42,869 bases of DNA, taken from Spirochaetales bacterium (GTDB taxonomy: Bacteria; Spirochaetota; Spirochaetia; Sphaerochaetales; Sphaerochaetaceae). Positions 1 through 9,000 of the stretch are shown here, piece by piece. The stretch's first letter is position 1, and each line of letters starts with the position of its first letter. A program made the translations under genes and the position numbers. Below the pieces are notes generated by a model that was given only the letters and a program-made list of their open reading frames with translations, ran no database searches and had not been told where the DNA came from. The stretch is from the NCBI GenBank assembly GCA_028719825.1, contig JAQYLW010000043.1, forward strand, positions 1 through 42,869, given 5' to 3'.

Positions 1-118
1 CTTGTTCATCATAGCAGCCTATATGGTTTATTTCATACCCCTTTGATGAAAGATGAGCTTTGATTTTATCAACAAGGGATAAACCGCCGTGATCGTTTGC
101 CAAAATTACTTTTTTCAT
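1..118 (-). CDS. rpiB: Ribose-5-phosphate isomerase B, 5' part only
   Basis: Only the first 39 codons are in the window; the gene runs off the left edge. Read on the minus strand it begins MKKVILANDHGG, which matches the RpiB/LacAB N-terminus, where the Asp-His pair contributes to sugar-phosphate binding. The family interconverts ribose 5-phosphate and ribulose 5-phosphate in the cytoplasmic non-oxidative pentose phosphate pathway. The start codon overlaps the terminal TGA of the extended asd frame (ATGA at 115-118), so the two genes are translationally coupled. That coupling also supports 115-117 as the ancestral asd stop. The assignment rests on a short N-terminus but the motif is characteristic. 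Confidence 0.8.
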   Translation of the reverse strand, partial: MKKVILANDHGGLSLVDKIKAHLSSKGYEINHIGCYDEQ

Positions 119-1134
119 ATCAAATTGTACTTTTTAAGGAAGGTTTCGGCATTCTGTATTGAACCGCCGGCTGCTCCTTTTACAATGTTGTTGACAAGAC
201 AAACAAAACCAATCTTGTTGTTTACATTCTTAAGTCTGACGGTATACACCACCATGCCACGAGGATCTCACAAAAATGAGAAGTTCTGCTGAGGAGATGT
301 ATTTTCTGCAGAATACACTATGCTCTGTTTAGGCGTTGACGGTGTTTCATATGGCAGAGAGAAGTTTTTCCAATCCTGAATGACATCTTCAATTTCGGGC
401 GTTTTTCCAAATTCAAGCCAAATTGCTTCAAGATGTCCAAACATCACAGGAACTCTTACGCAATACGGATAAACCTCGCATTTAATATCAAGGATTTTTT
501 GAATCTCCTTAACTATTTTTTCCTCTTCCCCATTGATAAAAGGAATACAGTTATCCGTAATATCGAAAGATGAAAGCCCCGGATAGCCTGCACCTGATAC
601 ACTCTGATATGAACATATATGAATTGACTTGATCCCGTATTTTCTAAGTGGTGCAATAGCCATTGCAAGGCCTGTTGTAACGCAGTTTGCGTTTGTTACG
701 ATAAAGCCTTTTTTAGGATAACCCTGTTCTTCAATTTTTGAAAGCTGTTCCCAGTTTGCTTCAGGAATCAAAATTGGAACATCGTTGTCATATCTGAAAG
801 AAGCTGCATTGGAAAAGACCCAAAAGCCCTCGTCTCTCAAAAGCGCTTCTGCCTCACATGCTATGTTTGCAGGCAAAGCTGAAAAAACAACTTTAACACC
901 TGCTTTTTTCATTTTTTCATATGAAAACTCTTTAATTTCCAAATCGGCGATGTTTGCCGGCATTTCAAACGGCAATACCCAGTGAACACTCTCGTGATAT
1001 TTTTGACCAACACGAGCAGCAGATGCCGTAGGATAAACCAAATTGAACCATGGATGACGTGCTAACATCCACATAAAAACCTGCCCAACGGCCCCGGTTG
1101 CACCTATAACGGCGCACTTAACTTTTTTTACCAT
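115..1134 (-). pseudogene. asd: Aspartate-semialdehyde dehydrogenase with an in-frame TGA
   Basis: The enzyme reduces aspartyl phosphate to aspartate semialdehyde (lysine/DAP, threonine and methionine synthesis). Visible features are the Rossmann motif GATGAVGQ (residues 11-18), the nucleophile Cys151 in NANCVTTG, and His234 in RVPVMFGH. The uninterrupted frame stops after 288 codons at a TGA at 268-270. In the same frame, codons 290-339 continue with unmistakable family sequence (DPRGMVVYTV, then VNNIVKGAAGGSIQNAE), ending at a TGA that overlaps the rpiB start. The total of 339 residues matches the usual length. The break is therefore a single nonsense codon, not a frameshift. It would remove the C-terminal part of the nucleotide-binding fold. 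It could be a real mutation, a sequencing error, or readthrough; CGA to TGA (Arg) is one plausible single change. A GGAGG at 1148-1152 and a GGAAGAAG next to the ATG serve translation, and a TATAAT lies at 1185-1190 on this strand. Confidence 0.85.
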
Positions 1135-1184
1135 CTTCTTCCGATTTCCTCCGTGGTCACTGAAATAAAAAAGTCAAAATTGAT

Positions 1185-1190
1185 ATTATA
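1185..1190 (-). promoter_or_regulatory. Candidate -10 element for asd-rpiB
   Basis: TATAAT on the minus strand, with a leader of about 40-45 nt before the asd ATG. The leader carries GGAGG. A -35 is only loosely matched (TTGAAA at 1206-1211 with a short 15 bp spacer). This divergent 100 bp region also holds the rsmI promoter. Confidence 0.4.
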
Positions 1191-1222
1191 ACAATCATAT
1201 ATATTTTTCAATAATTAATAGA

Positions 1223-1228
1223 TATAAT
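1223..1228 (+). promoter_or_regulatory. -10 element of a likely leaderless rsmI transcript
   Basis: A perfect TATAAT ends 6 nt before the rsmI ATG at 1235 and no Shine-Dalgarno sequence precedes the start. Transcription would begin at or next to the A of the start codon. No convincing -35 box is visible. The region is AT-rich, so one such match alone is weak; the same spacing recurs at several other lead genes. Confidence 0.5.
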
Positions 1229-1234
1229 AATAAA

Positions 1235-1951
1235 ATGAGTATACTGTATATCGTAGCAACGCCCATAGGCAATTTAGACGACATTACTCTTAGGGCCTTA
1301 TCTACTTTTAAAAATGTAAACATAATCGCGTGTGAGGACACTCGTATAACAGGCACACTTCTTGCTCACCACGGAATCACGGGGAAAAAACTTATAACTC
1401 TTGCAGCTCATAACGAAATAAACAGCACAAAAGGAATAATAAAGCTTCTTGAAGAAGATAATGACGTTGCACTTTGTACAGACCGTGGAACTCCGGGAAT
1501 AAGCGATCCCGGAGAAAGGCTTGTTGAAGAAGCCTATAATAGAGGCATTAAAGTAATTCCCATCCCAGGTGTATCCGCCACAACTACGCTTATATCCGTT
1601 GCAGGCAACATAGGCAAAACATGGATGTTTGAGGGGTTTTTACCAAAGACGGCAGGTAAGCTTACACGTCGTCTTGAAGAATTGATGAGCTTCCCTTGTT
1701 CATTTGTTATATACGAATCCCCCTTTAGAATTTTAAAAACCCTTGGGGCAATTACCGAAATAGATAAAAATCGTATAATAGTTGTGGGAAGGGAACTTAC
1801 AAAATTACACGAGGAAGTAATAAAGGGCACAGCAGAGGAAATATACAATGAATTTGCTAAAAGGGATGCTATAAAAGGAGAATTTGCCATTATAGTATGC
1901 CCAAACACACCACAACGGCAGGACGATAAATCTAATCAAGAAATTTGTTGA
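1235..1951 (+). CDS. rsmI: 16S rRNA 2'-O-ribose C1402 methyltransferase RsmI
   Basis: RsmI is an SAM-dependent methyltransferase of the tetrapyrrole-methylase fold that modifies C1402 in the decoding centre of 16S rRNA. The protein starts MSILYIVATPIGNLDDITLR and carries ACEDTR, TDRGTPGISDPGE and IPGVSA, all family hallmarks. At 238 residues it is shorter than the usual roughly 275-290; the catalytic fold looks complete and only the small C-terminal extension is missing. There is no Shine-Dalgarno site; a TATAAT sits 6 nt upstream. Its last 20 bases overlap the 3' end of the convergent ACT-domain gene. Stop codon is TGA. Confidence 0.93.
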   Translation: MSILYIVATPIGNLDDITLRALSTFKNVNIIACEDTRITGTLLAHHGITGKKLITLAAHNEINSTKGIIKLLEEDNDVALCTDRGTPGISDPGERLVEEAYNRGIKVIPIPGVSATTTLISVAGNIGKTWMFEGFLPKTAGKLTRRLEELMSFPCSFVIYESPFRILKTLGAITEIDKNRIIVVGRELTKLHEEVIKGTAEEIYNEFAKRDAIKGEFAIIVCPNTPQRQDDKSNQEIC

Positions 1952-2591
1952 GTACGTCGTAAGCTCTATGAGCGTTCTCATGGCTTATTACAAAGGCCAT
2001 CTTGTTGTGAGTTGAATATATTTCGTAAACATTTATGTTTTCGTAATACAAACGTTTAAATGCTCTATACAGAATACCCTCAGTTTCAAGAAAACCGCTA
2101 CTTCTGAATGTAACAACTATACAAGAGAGATTCGATATCTTTGATAATACCTGTGCTTTTTTGAACATTTCTTCACATAGCACGCGATTTTTTTCGCTTG
2201 TTACAATAGAGATTTCATCTCCGCTTTCCGTGATGTTTAAAAAGTTATCCGTTCCGGAAACAATGCGGTTAAATCTGTTTAGAATATCCCTTGTAACCTC
2301 ACCTTCACTTTTTATATTTATGGCAAAGATACTGCTTGTCATAACCACTTCGTAATCGATGGAGTTTACGCTGATGGGCTGTTTTGAATCATCTTTTTCC
2401 AAATCCTGAACCGCACGCTTAATGTTCATAAATAAGGCACCCTTGTTTACAGGTTCACCCATGAACGCTTCTGCATCCTCTTTCATACTGTCGGCAAGGG
2501 CTGAGAGATTTATTATACCCTTTCTTAAAAGATACAAAAGAGTTTGATCCCTTACTATGGAATTTTTAACAAAGACTGATAATCTTGGCAT
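1932..2591 (-). CDS. ACT-domain-like protein, possible amino-acid-responsive regulator
   Basis: 219 residues, third gene of the fabD-nrdR operon; its ATG overlaps the nrdR stop (TAATG). Residues about 15-65 are helical with a possible winged-helix character. The C-terminal 70 residues (from about NLSCIVVTF) show the alternating strand-helix pattern of aspartokinase-type ACT domains, including a hydrophobic start strand, GILYRAFKRLYYENINV (helix then strand), and a final strand followed by a helix. The middle section (about 85-145) may be a second ACT-like unit. ACT domains usually bind amino acids or other small ligands. I recognise no specific family, so the regulator role is inference. No signal peptide or membrane segment is present. 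Confidence 0.6.
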   Translation of the reverse strand: MPRLSVFVKNSIVRDQTLLYLLRKGIINLSALADSMKEDAEAFMGEPVNKGALFMNIKRAVQDLEKDDSKQPISVNSIDYEVVMTSSIFAINIKSEGEVTRDILNRFNRIVSGTDNFLNITESGDEISIVTSEKNRVLCEEMFKKAQVLSKISNLSCIVVTFRSSGFLETEGILYRAFKRLYYENINVYEIYSTHNKMAFVISHENAHRAYDVLNKFLD

Positions 2592-3046
2592 TATTTTAAC
2601 CTCTTTATTTCTGCAATTATTTGCTTAACATCTGAAAATTCTTTGTAAACGGATGCAAACCTGATATATGCAACAGGCGACACTTCTTTTAACAGTTTTA
2701 AGGCCTCATCCCCTATCATAGTTGTTGTTAAAACATTTCTGTGTTTGCCTGCTTCCTGAAACAGGTGCAATTTTAACGTTGTAAACAGTTTATTTCTTTC
2801 TGAGTTTTCAATATACATACTTGAAAGGGCCGTATTGATGCTTCTCTCAAGCTTATCTTCTGAAAAGGCTTCCTTCTTTCCGCTCTTCTTTATCACGGTT
2901 ATTGAATGATATTCCAGTGTTTCAAGCGTGGAAAAGCGTTTTTTGCACACCGTGCACTGCCTGCGCCTACGAACATACATACCATCCTGTGATAAGCGTG
3001 AATCCACCACATAGGTGTCACCCGAAAAACAAAATGGACACTTCAT
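2591..3046 (-). CDS. nrdR: Transcriptional repressor NrdR
   Basis: NrdR senses ATP/dATP and represses ribonucleotide reductase genes. The 151-residue length is standard. The N-terminal zinc ribbon has Cys3, Cys6, Cys31 and Cys34 around the basic stretch VRRRRQ, and an ATP-cone domain fills about residues 49-139. A strong AGGAGA precedes the ATG, which overlaps the fabD stop (ATGA), so translation is coupled. No nrd genes or NrdR boxes are in the window, so its targets are elsewhere. The grouping with fabD links membrane-lipid and DNA-precursor supply only by position. Confidence 0.96.
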   Translation of the reverse strand: MKCPFCFSGDTYVVDSRLSQDGMYVRRRRQCTVCKKRFSTLETLEYHSITVIKKSGKKEAFSEDKLERSINTALSSMYIENSERNKLFTTLKLHLFQEAGKHRNVLTTTMIGDEALKLLKEVSPVAYIRFASVYKEFSDVKQIIAEIKRLK

Positions 3047-3975
3047 CTCTTATCTCCTATACATTCAATGAATTCATCTATAGAATCGCAAGATAAAATC
3101 TTTATGTCCTCCCCCCTTTTCTTTAAAAATCCTGAAAGCACATGCCCCGTACCAACTTCTATAAATCTGTTGTATCCGCTTTTTATAAGCGTATCCATGC
3201 TATCGCTCCATCTTACCGGAGAATAGACCTGCTTTGACAGCAATAGGCGCACATCCTCGTTTTCTTTTAACACGGTACCCGTTACGTTTGGAATATACGG
3301 AATACTATAGCTATGGAATTCAGTGTTTTTTAATGCGGTCTCAAACAGTTCTTCCCCTGCTTTTTTTAATAACGGAGAATGAAAAGGACCACTTACGGCA
3401 AGACGCACACATCTGCGTGCTCCTTTTTGTTTTAGAAGCTCCATGGCTTGTTGAACACTGTCTATACTTCCGGATATGGTCACCTGTCCGTCATAGTTAT
3501 AGTTCGCAATACCGATATTTTCCATGTTTTTGATAACATCCTCAACCTCGGCATTGGAAAGGCCTATAATTGCAGCCATTCCTCCCTTGCCTTCCCCACT
3601 TTCCCTATCCATGAGCATTCCGCGAATCTTGATTATCCTAAGGGCATCATCCTCACTTACTATGCCGCTTGCGACAAGCGAAGCATATTCTCCAAGCGAA
3701 TAACCCGAGGAGATTGATGGATATACTCCGTTTTCGTTTAACAAGTGCATAACTCCAAGAGAAACACTAAGAATTGCAGGTTGAGTAAATGCTGTTTTAT
3801 TGATTCTGTCATTATCATTAAAACACAACTCTTTTAAATCTATATCAAGTATTTCCGACGCATGATCAAAAAAACTTCTAAATGTTGAATAATTATCGTA
3901 AAAATCCTTTCCCATGCCGATCTTTTGTGAACCCTGACCGGGGAACAGAAATGCTGTTTTATACATATTCTCCAC
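3043..3975 (-). CDS. fabD: Malonyl-CoA:ACP transacylase FabD
   Basis: FabD loads malonyl groups onto acyl carrier protein for fatty acid synthesis. The N-terminal GQGSQ motif is present. The nucleophile is Ser93 in SGYSLGEYASL (numbered from the GTG), where the usual GHSLG has Tyr for His; the catalytic Arg118 (IKIRGM) and His199 (SGPFHSPLL) are intact. Two starts are possible: GTG at 3975, preceded by AAGGAAA, or ATG at 3966, preceded by GGAG at very short spacing. The second gives the more usual N-terminus. The 3' end overlaps nrdR by 4 nt, and the stop is TGA. It is the first gene of the fabD-nrdR-ACT operon. Confidence 0.95.
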   Translation of the reverse strand: MENMYKTAFLFPGQGSQKIGMGKDFYDNYSTFRSFFDHASEILDIDLKELCFNDNDRINKTAFTQPAILSVSLGVMHLLNENGVYPSISSGYSLGEYASLVASGIVSEDDALRIIKIRGMLMDRESGEGKGGMAAIIGLSNAEVEDVIKNMENIGIANYNYDGQVTISGSIDSVQQAMELLKQKGARRCVRLAVSGPFHSPLLKKAGEELFETALKNTEFHSYSIPYIPNVTGTVLKENEDVRLLLSKQVYSPVRWSDSMDTLIKSGYNRFIEVGTGHVLSGFLKKRGEDIKILSCDSIDEFIECIGDKR

Positions 3976-4042
3976 AATTTCCTTATATTGTCATCAGAAT
4001 ATAAGCATATACTACAAGAATCAAACAATTATGTTCAATACG

Positions 4043-4786
4043 TTAAAAATCCATGTCTATTATTTTAAGCCACTCAAGAGAAAGAATTATAAACGCAAGA
4101 AAAACAAAAAGAAATGCTATCGCCACAACTATTGTTTCGTATGAAACTATAAACAAAAACAGACCTAATTCTAACATCAGGTCAGACAAGGTGTTAATAA
4201 AATTAAAATGCACCTTAAGGTTCCATGATCTTAAATTTATAACAAACGTCCTAAAAACTATGCCTATGAACAATAAAAGCATAATCAAAAAATAATGTAA
4301 ATTAAAATCAGTGGTCTTAGGCAACACGCTTACAAGACAGAAGGACAGCGAAACAAGAATAAAAATATGAAGCGAAAAGCCGTGCATACCATAAAAGAAT
4401 CCGCTGTGTCTGTCTACAAACAACAACCCCATGATACATAGGGCAAAAAAACGCCTGATAGCTATAAACACATCCAGTGTGTTATAAGGGAAAAATGAGT
4501 ACAAATCCCTAACGAATACATCAAATATTGCAAAAGCTATAACCGTAATAAACGCTAAAATCCAGCATAGCTTATTATCACTATAAGAAAATTGCCGTGT
4601 GTATAAACAAACCACGGCAAACGAAGCTACTACAAGAAGACTTGCAAAAACGTAATACAAAGGACTCGGAGATGCAGAATTAAAATCTGCATTTACCCAC
4701 ACGGCTATAACTGATGCAAAATAGAACAGCATAAGGAGGACTCCCGTACTCACCAATGCTGTTCTTTTTAAATATGTACTCAACAT
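4043..4786 (-). CDS. Polytopic membrane protein of unknown function
   Basis: 247 residues, with about seven hydrophobic segments separated by short polar loops, predicted to lie in the inner membrane. It begins MLSTYLKRTALVST with the first membrane segment at about residues 13-33. It lies 14 nt downstream of the SDF-type transporter gene and is very likely the third gene of that operon. No Shine-Dalgarno site is visible before the ATG. I do not recognise a family. Membership in the GH13/transporter operon suggests a related role in carbohydrate or solute handling, but nothing in the sequence shows it. Confidence 0.7.
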   Translation of the reverse strand: MLSTYLKRTALVSTGVLLMLFYFASVIAVWVNADFNSASPSPLYYVFASLLVVASFAVVCLYTRQFSYSDNKLCWILAFITVIAFAIFDVFVRDLYSFFPYNTLDVFIAIRRFFALCIMGLLFVDRHSGFFYGMHGFSLHIFILVSLSFCLVSVLPKTTDFNLHYFLIMLLLFIGIVFRTFVINLRSWNLKVHFNFINTLSDLMLELGLFLFIVSYETIVVAIAFLFVFLAFIILSLEWLKIIDMDF

Positions 4787-4800
4787 TTTTTATACTGATA

Positions 4801-6036
4801 CTATTTCACTACACCAATAAGTTCTTTCTCTTGCAGTGCAAGACTTGATACTCCGTAAAAGGATGAAACCGTATCTATAAATGCTGCCAATGCTCCAAAA
4901 ACTGGAACAAATGCCATAAGCAAATAGAAATTGCTTTCTACGCTAATGCCTAAAAACCTTAATGCTATGCTTGCCACAAATGCAATTTCAAATCCGGCCA
5001 TATATCCGCTTGGAATAGAAAGAAGCATTATAATAAAGGGCAATGCGATCAGTTTCCACAGAGTAACATCAACAGAGGAAACTGACAGTATGGCAAGAAC
5101 TAAGATATACGATACAACTGCCACGCCTACTCTTATAAAAGTTATAAAAAGCGGAGATGCGGATGAAACGTGTTTTTTAGGAATGTCATTCTCTTTACGA
5201 GCTATAACTTCAAATATCGGCAAAGTGAACAAGGAACTGCCCGACAACATTGCGCTAAGACCCAAAGTAAACGATGAAAGCATAGTAACTGTAGGATTCT
5301 TGCGATAGAACTTTATTGCAATGAGATGCATAAGCGGATACACAATAAGAAGAAGAACTGCGGCTACTATTGCAATTGTCAATAACAGGTATCCTGCATC
5401 TGTTGCCACTCCGCTTTTCAAAAGCATCTGAATGTAATGAGTTCCCGAGAAGAAAATAATAACGTTGTACAGTTTTGTAAGGAAATTACCGTATCTGAAA
5501 CCGACCTCGGTTATTGAATTAAAAAGCACGTAGGCAGGACGAACAACCTCAATATCCGGTTTCATAAAATAGCCGATAATGTATGAAACAATGATAATAC
5601 AAAGCATCAACAAATAGACGCTTGCAAAATTTCCGCCCGCTCCCCCCTGAAGGAATGGACTTCCTGAAAACATATTAGCTGCGGTCTGTAAACCCTCGTT
5701 AATACTTTCGCTAGATACAGCGGATATGCTGAAACCAAAAGCAGGAAGCAGAAAGTTTCCGGCAATGAACGCAATAATAAGAGAAAATATCATTGAGCAT
5801 AATCCCCATAAAAGCGTTTTACCAAGCGTTGATGCAAAAGATGAAGTCCTTCTTAGTGCTGCAACAGATCCCGATATTGTGAAAAGCGCAAATACGGCTG
5901 AAAGCGCTATCCCTGTTTGAATAAGGGGTTTTGACACAACTGTAAAAAATTGCACAACGCTCTCCTGATCCTTAAATGCAAATGCTGCAACAAGAGAAAG
6001 TGCAAATGCCACTAAATAAGTAAGTTTATATTTCAC
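4801..6036 (-). CDS. Divergent SDF-type (dicarboxylate/amino-acid symporter family) transporter
   Basis: 411 residues, multi-spanning, with the overall layout of the sodium/dicarboxylate (SDF, GltPh-like) fold. The hairpin region retains LSGSSLFTLP, comparable to the SSSxxTLP of the family, followed by the usual helix (IFEVIARKEN). The TM7 NMDGT motif and the TM8 Asp-containing substrate/sodium site are not recognisable; the corresponding positions read roughly FITFIRVG and FGALAAFIDTVS. Substrate is therefore unknown and may not be a dicarboxylate. The start is a GTG at 6036 overlapping the TAG stop of the GH13 gene (TAGTG), with GGAGG lying inside the last GH13 codons: translational coupling. 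Confidence 0.7.
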   Translation of the reverse strand: MKYKLTYLVAFALSLVAAFAFKDQESVVQFFTVVSKPLIQTGIALSAVFALFTISGSVAALRRTSSFASTLGKTLLWGLCSMIFSLIIAFIAGNFLLPAFGFSISAVSSESINEGLQTAANMFSGSPFLQGGAGGNFASVYLLMLCIIIVSYIIGYFMKPDIEVVRPAYVLFNSITEVGFRYGNFLTKLYNVIIFFSGTHYIQMLLKSGVATDAGYLLLTIAIVAAVLLLIVYPLMHLIAIKFYRKNPTVTMLSSFTLGLSAMLSGSSLFTLPIFEVIARKENDIPKKHVSSASPLFITFIRVGVAVVSYILVLAILSVSSVDVTLWKLIALPFIIMLLSIPSGYMAGFEIAFVASIALRFLGISVESNFYLLMAFVPVFGALAAFIDTVSSFYGVSSLALQEKELIGVVK

Positions 6037-9000
6037 TATTTTCCTCCAAATAAAATATTTGAATTGTTTAATAATTTTTCAAATTTATACTCTGTATTTT
6101 CTGCAATTTTTTGCATTTGAGTACAGAAATCGGAAATTTTAAAAACATCGTATTCTTCTATTGCACTTGTGAAAACCTTTGAGAATGCAATAAAAAACAC
6201 CGCCTCCTGATAAATTGATTTATTATACCATGTTATACCGTTGTAATTGTTTACGTCAATTAGAGCACGGAATTTTTCATCTCTCAATACTTCGTCGGCT
6301 TTCAAAGGAAAACTTGAGAGCGTAATGAGTTCTTTTACATATCGTTTTACTGCGTTTGTCAAATTCACATCAACATCGCCTGAATCCTTCATAAACAGGA
6401 ACGTGTAAAACTTTACACTCATACGCGTTATAAAATTAATAAATTCATCGCTGATAGAATTGGGTTGTTTGATGAAGGGCAAAACGTAAAAATAAACGGC
6501 TATAAGCGATGAAAGGGATCCTGTTACTCCGTCTGCACTCTCTATGAATTTATTAGTTTTGCGGCGCATAAGCGAGATGTTTTTAAACACCCTCTTTATA
6601 TCGTTCTCATCTACGTCATACATCTTTATGTTAATTCTTTCATTTTGAATAACCTGTTTCATATTGCTATATGATGTAAGAAGAGCGTTTATAACAGTGT
6701 TTAAGGCCTTATAGCTGTCTTTAGTTACAAGGGTATTCAAAGAAGCCGTATATTCTTTACCGGCAAGAAGCGGAGTGGATCTGTATATGGGCTCAAACAA
6801 CAGTGCCTCTGCTTCTTCCTCTATATTCAGCGCTCCCTTATCACCGTAAACTTCAAAATATTTTGCATAACTTCCGTTTGTATCCGTAACCGTTGTAATG
6901 TTTTCCATTACCCGTGTTTCAAATCCGTTAAGCTTTATGTAGTATCCCTCTTTCTTTATTTTTGAAACAGGATATATATGGTAAAGAGAATCGCTGAGTG
7001 TTCTGTACTTCATAAATTTGTTTTTACCGCTTTCAAGCTTTAGTGCAGAAGCAAAATCAGACTGCGAAATAACCCTGTTTCCGTTTATGAGATTGTTCTT
7101 TTTTGCGCCTTTCTTCATTCTTCCTTCGGCACGGGAATAAGAATTGTTATATATAACAAACACCCTGTCGCTACCGTATCCGTTTGCATAGGCATATACG
7201 TTCTCCTGAGTGCCGCTGTAGTCGTTTATAACATCAAAAAATTCAAAATCCTTTACGCCTGAATAGCAATATCTTTTTTTAAGCAGTGGGAAAATAAGCC
7301 GTTTATGCTCTTCTATAAAATCCGTGTTCTCCTTTTCGTCCATGCGCGGAGAGGTAAATTCCATTCCGTACTTTTCTCTGTATCCCTCAATCTGACCGTG
7401 GCCGAACATCGGAAGCCCCGGAAGGGTTGCAAGAAGTGTACAGCATCCGAAGTATTTATCCCCTGTGCCAAAGCCCTCTATTGCAGGGTTCTCGTCGGGG
7501 TTGTTTAAGAAATTAACGTATCTCCACATTATTTCCGGATCGTAGGAGAGAGTTTCCTTTATTCCCTTACGATATTCCTTGTTATTCTCATCACGCAGCA
7601 TATTCATGAATGCGCTGTTATACACCCTGTGGAAGCCAAGCGATCTTACAAAGTACCCCTCCATCATCCAAAAGGCTTCCGCAAGCAAAAGAGTGTCAGG
7701 AGCTTTTTCCTGTATCGTATCAACAACTCTCTTCCAAAATTCACCGCCAAGACAGGATGCAAACTCCTCATCACTCATGGTATGATCGGCCCTGCCCGGT
7801 ATGTCGCCCGCATTTCCGACCGCAGGATACCACAGGCGCCTTATGTGTCTGGCAGCAAGGGTCATTGCGGCATCAAAACGGATAATGGGGAATGTTTTTG
7901 CAACATGCAATATTATGTCTATTACCGTTCTTCTGACGTTCTCATTAAGATAGTCAAGTTGGGCAGTGTCATTCCATGGCATGCTTGTTCCGTCGTTGCC
8001 ATGATAGATATACCTCACTTCCCCTGTTCTTTTATCACGGCGCATAAATGTTACCGCGCAATCTGTTTTATTGTAATAGTGGTCCTCAATCTTTATTTCA
8101 ATATCATTAGATGATGAGAGATCAACACCAGTATATGAGTAGGAAGCAAACGGCTTGTAATTTTGGGATATAAAATACTCAGGATGTTCTATAACAAGCG
8201 GCGAATCTATACCTGTATGGTTTGGAACCATATCAGATGCAAGTCTTATCCCCCTTTTTATAAGTCTTGAGCGAAGGTTTTCTATGGCGCTTTCTCCTCC
8301 CAAACTTGGGGAAATAACATAGTCGTAAAGCGAATAGGCAGAGCTTTCGGCATCCTTGTTACCGCAAAGCTGTTTAATCGTTTTACTTGCCATACTGCGT
8401 CTCCACAACCCTATCAACCACAGACCGGTAAAACCGCGTGAGGCAAGAATATCAAGTTCTTCATCGGGTATCTGATCAAGGGTTTTTATAGGTCGGGAAT
8501 ATTTTTTTGACAGCTGCGAAAGCCATACAAGGGTATTTTTGGCAAGAAGTACAACATTAGGCATCCATTCCTTGTCGGGAGTATAGTGTTCCTCTCCTTC
8601 CTGCAGTGATAAGCCAAACACGGCTTTTCCGGGCCCCGAAAAATGGGGACGATTATGTTCTTTTATATAATCCTTTGCTTTTATAAGCAGCGCTTTTATA
8701 TCCTCTGATAAAAAATCTCTCCATGCTTTTAGAATATACTCTATCTGTTTTTCAAGCGAATGTGGGAAAAGGCGTGAGGGATAGGTTAAGAATTCAAAAA
8801 GAGACATCGCGCTATCCCCAATTGTAAGTCTTCCGCTCTTGTCACTTGAAATACTGATAATCCTTTCGTCTGCCTGATTTATTTCTTCAAATTGACTTGA
8901 TGAAAAAAGATTATCAAACTTCTCGGTAATGGCGCTGTTGTTTTTAATTACTATATGGATGAATAAACCCCTGAGCGACAGCAATATAGGATCGCTTTCC

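Noticed and set aside
268-270. Genetic-code change (TGA as Trp) or selenocysteine as an explanation for the asd break
   Set aside because: TGA terminates several genes here at tight ATGA/GTGA overlaps, TGG is the normal Trp codon, and no SECIS-like hairpin follows. The site is also a variable loop of Asd, not a Cys/Sec position.
1534-1908. 124-codon minus-strand frame opposite rsmI
   Set aside because: Antisense to conserved RsmI motifs, no start signals, no homology that I recognise.
7629-8114. 161-codon open frame on the plus strand inside the GH13 gene
   Set aside because: Lies wholly antisense to conserved GH13 codons (regions I and II), with low-quality composition and no recognisable motif; a shadow frame.
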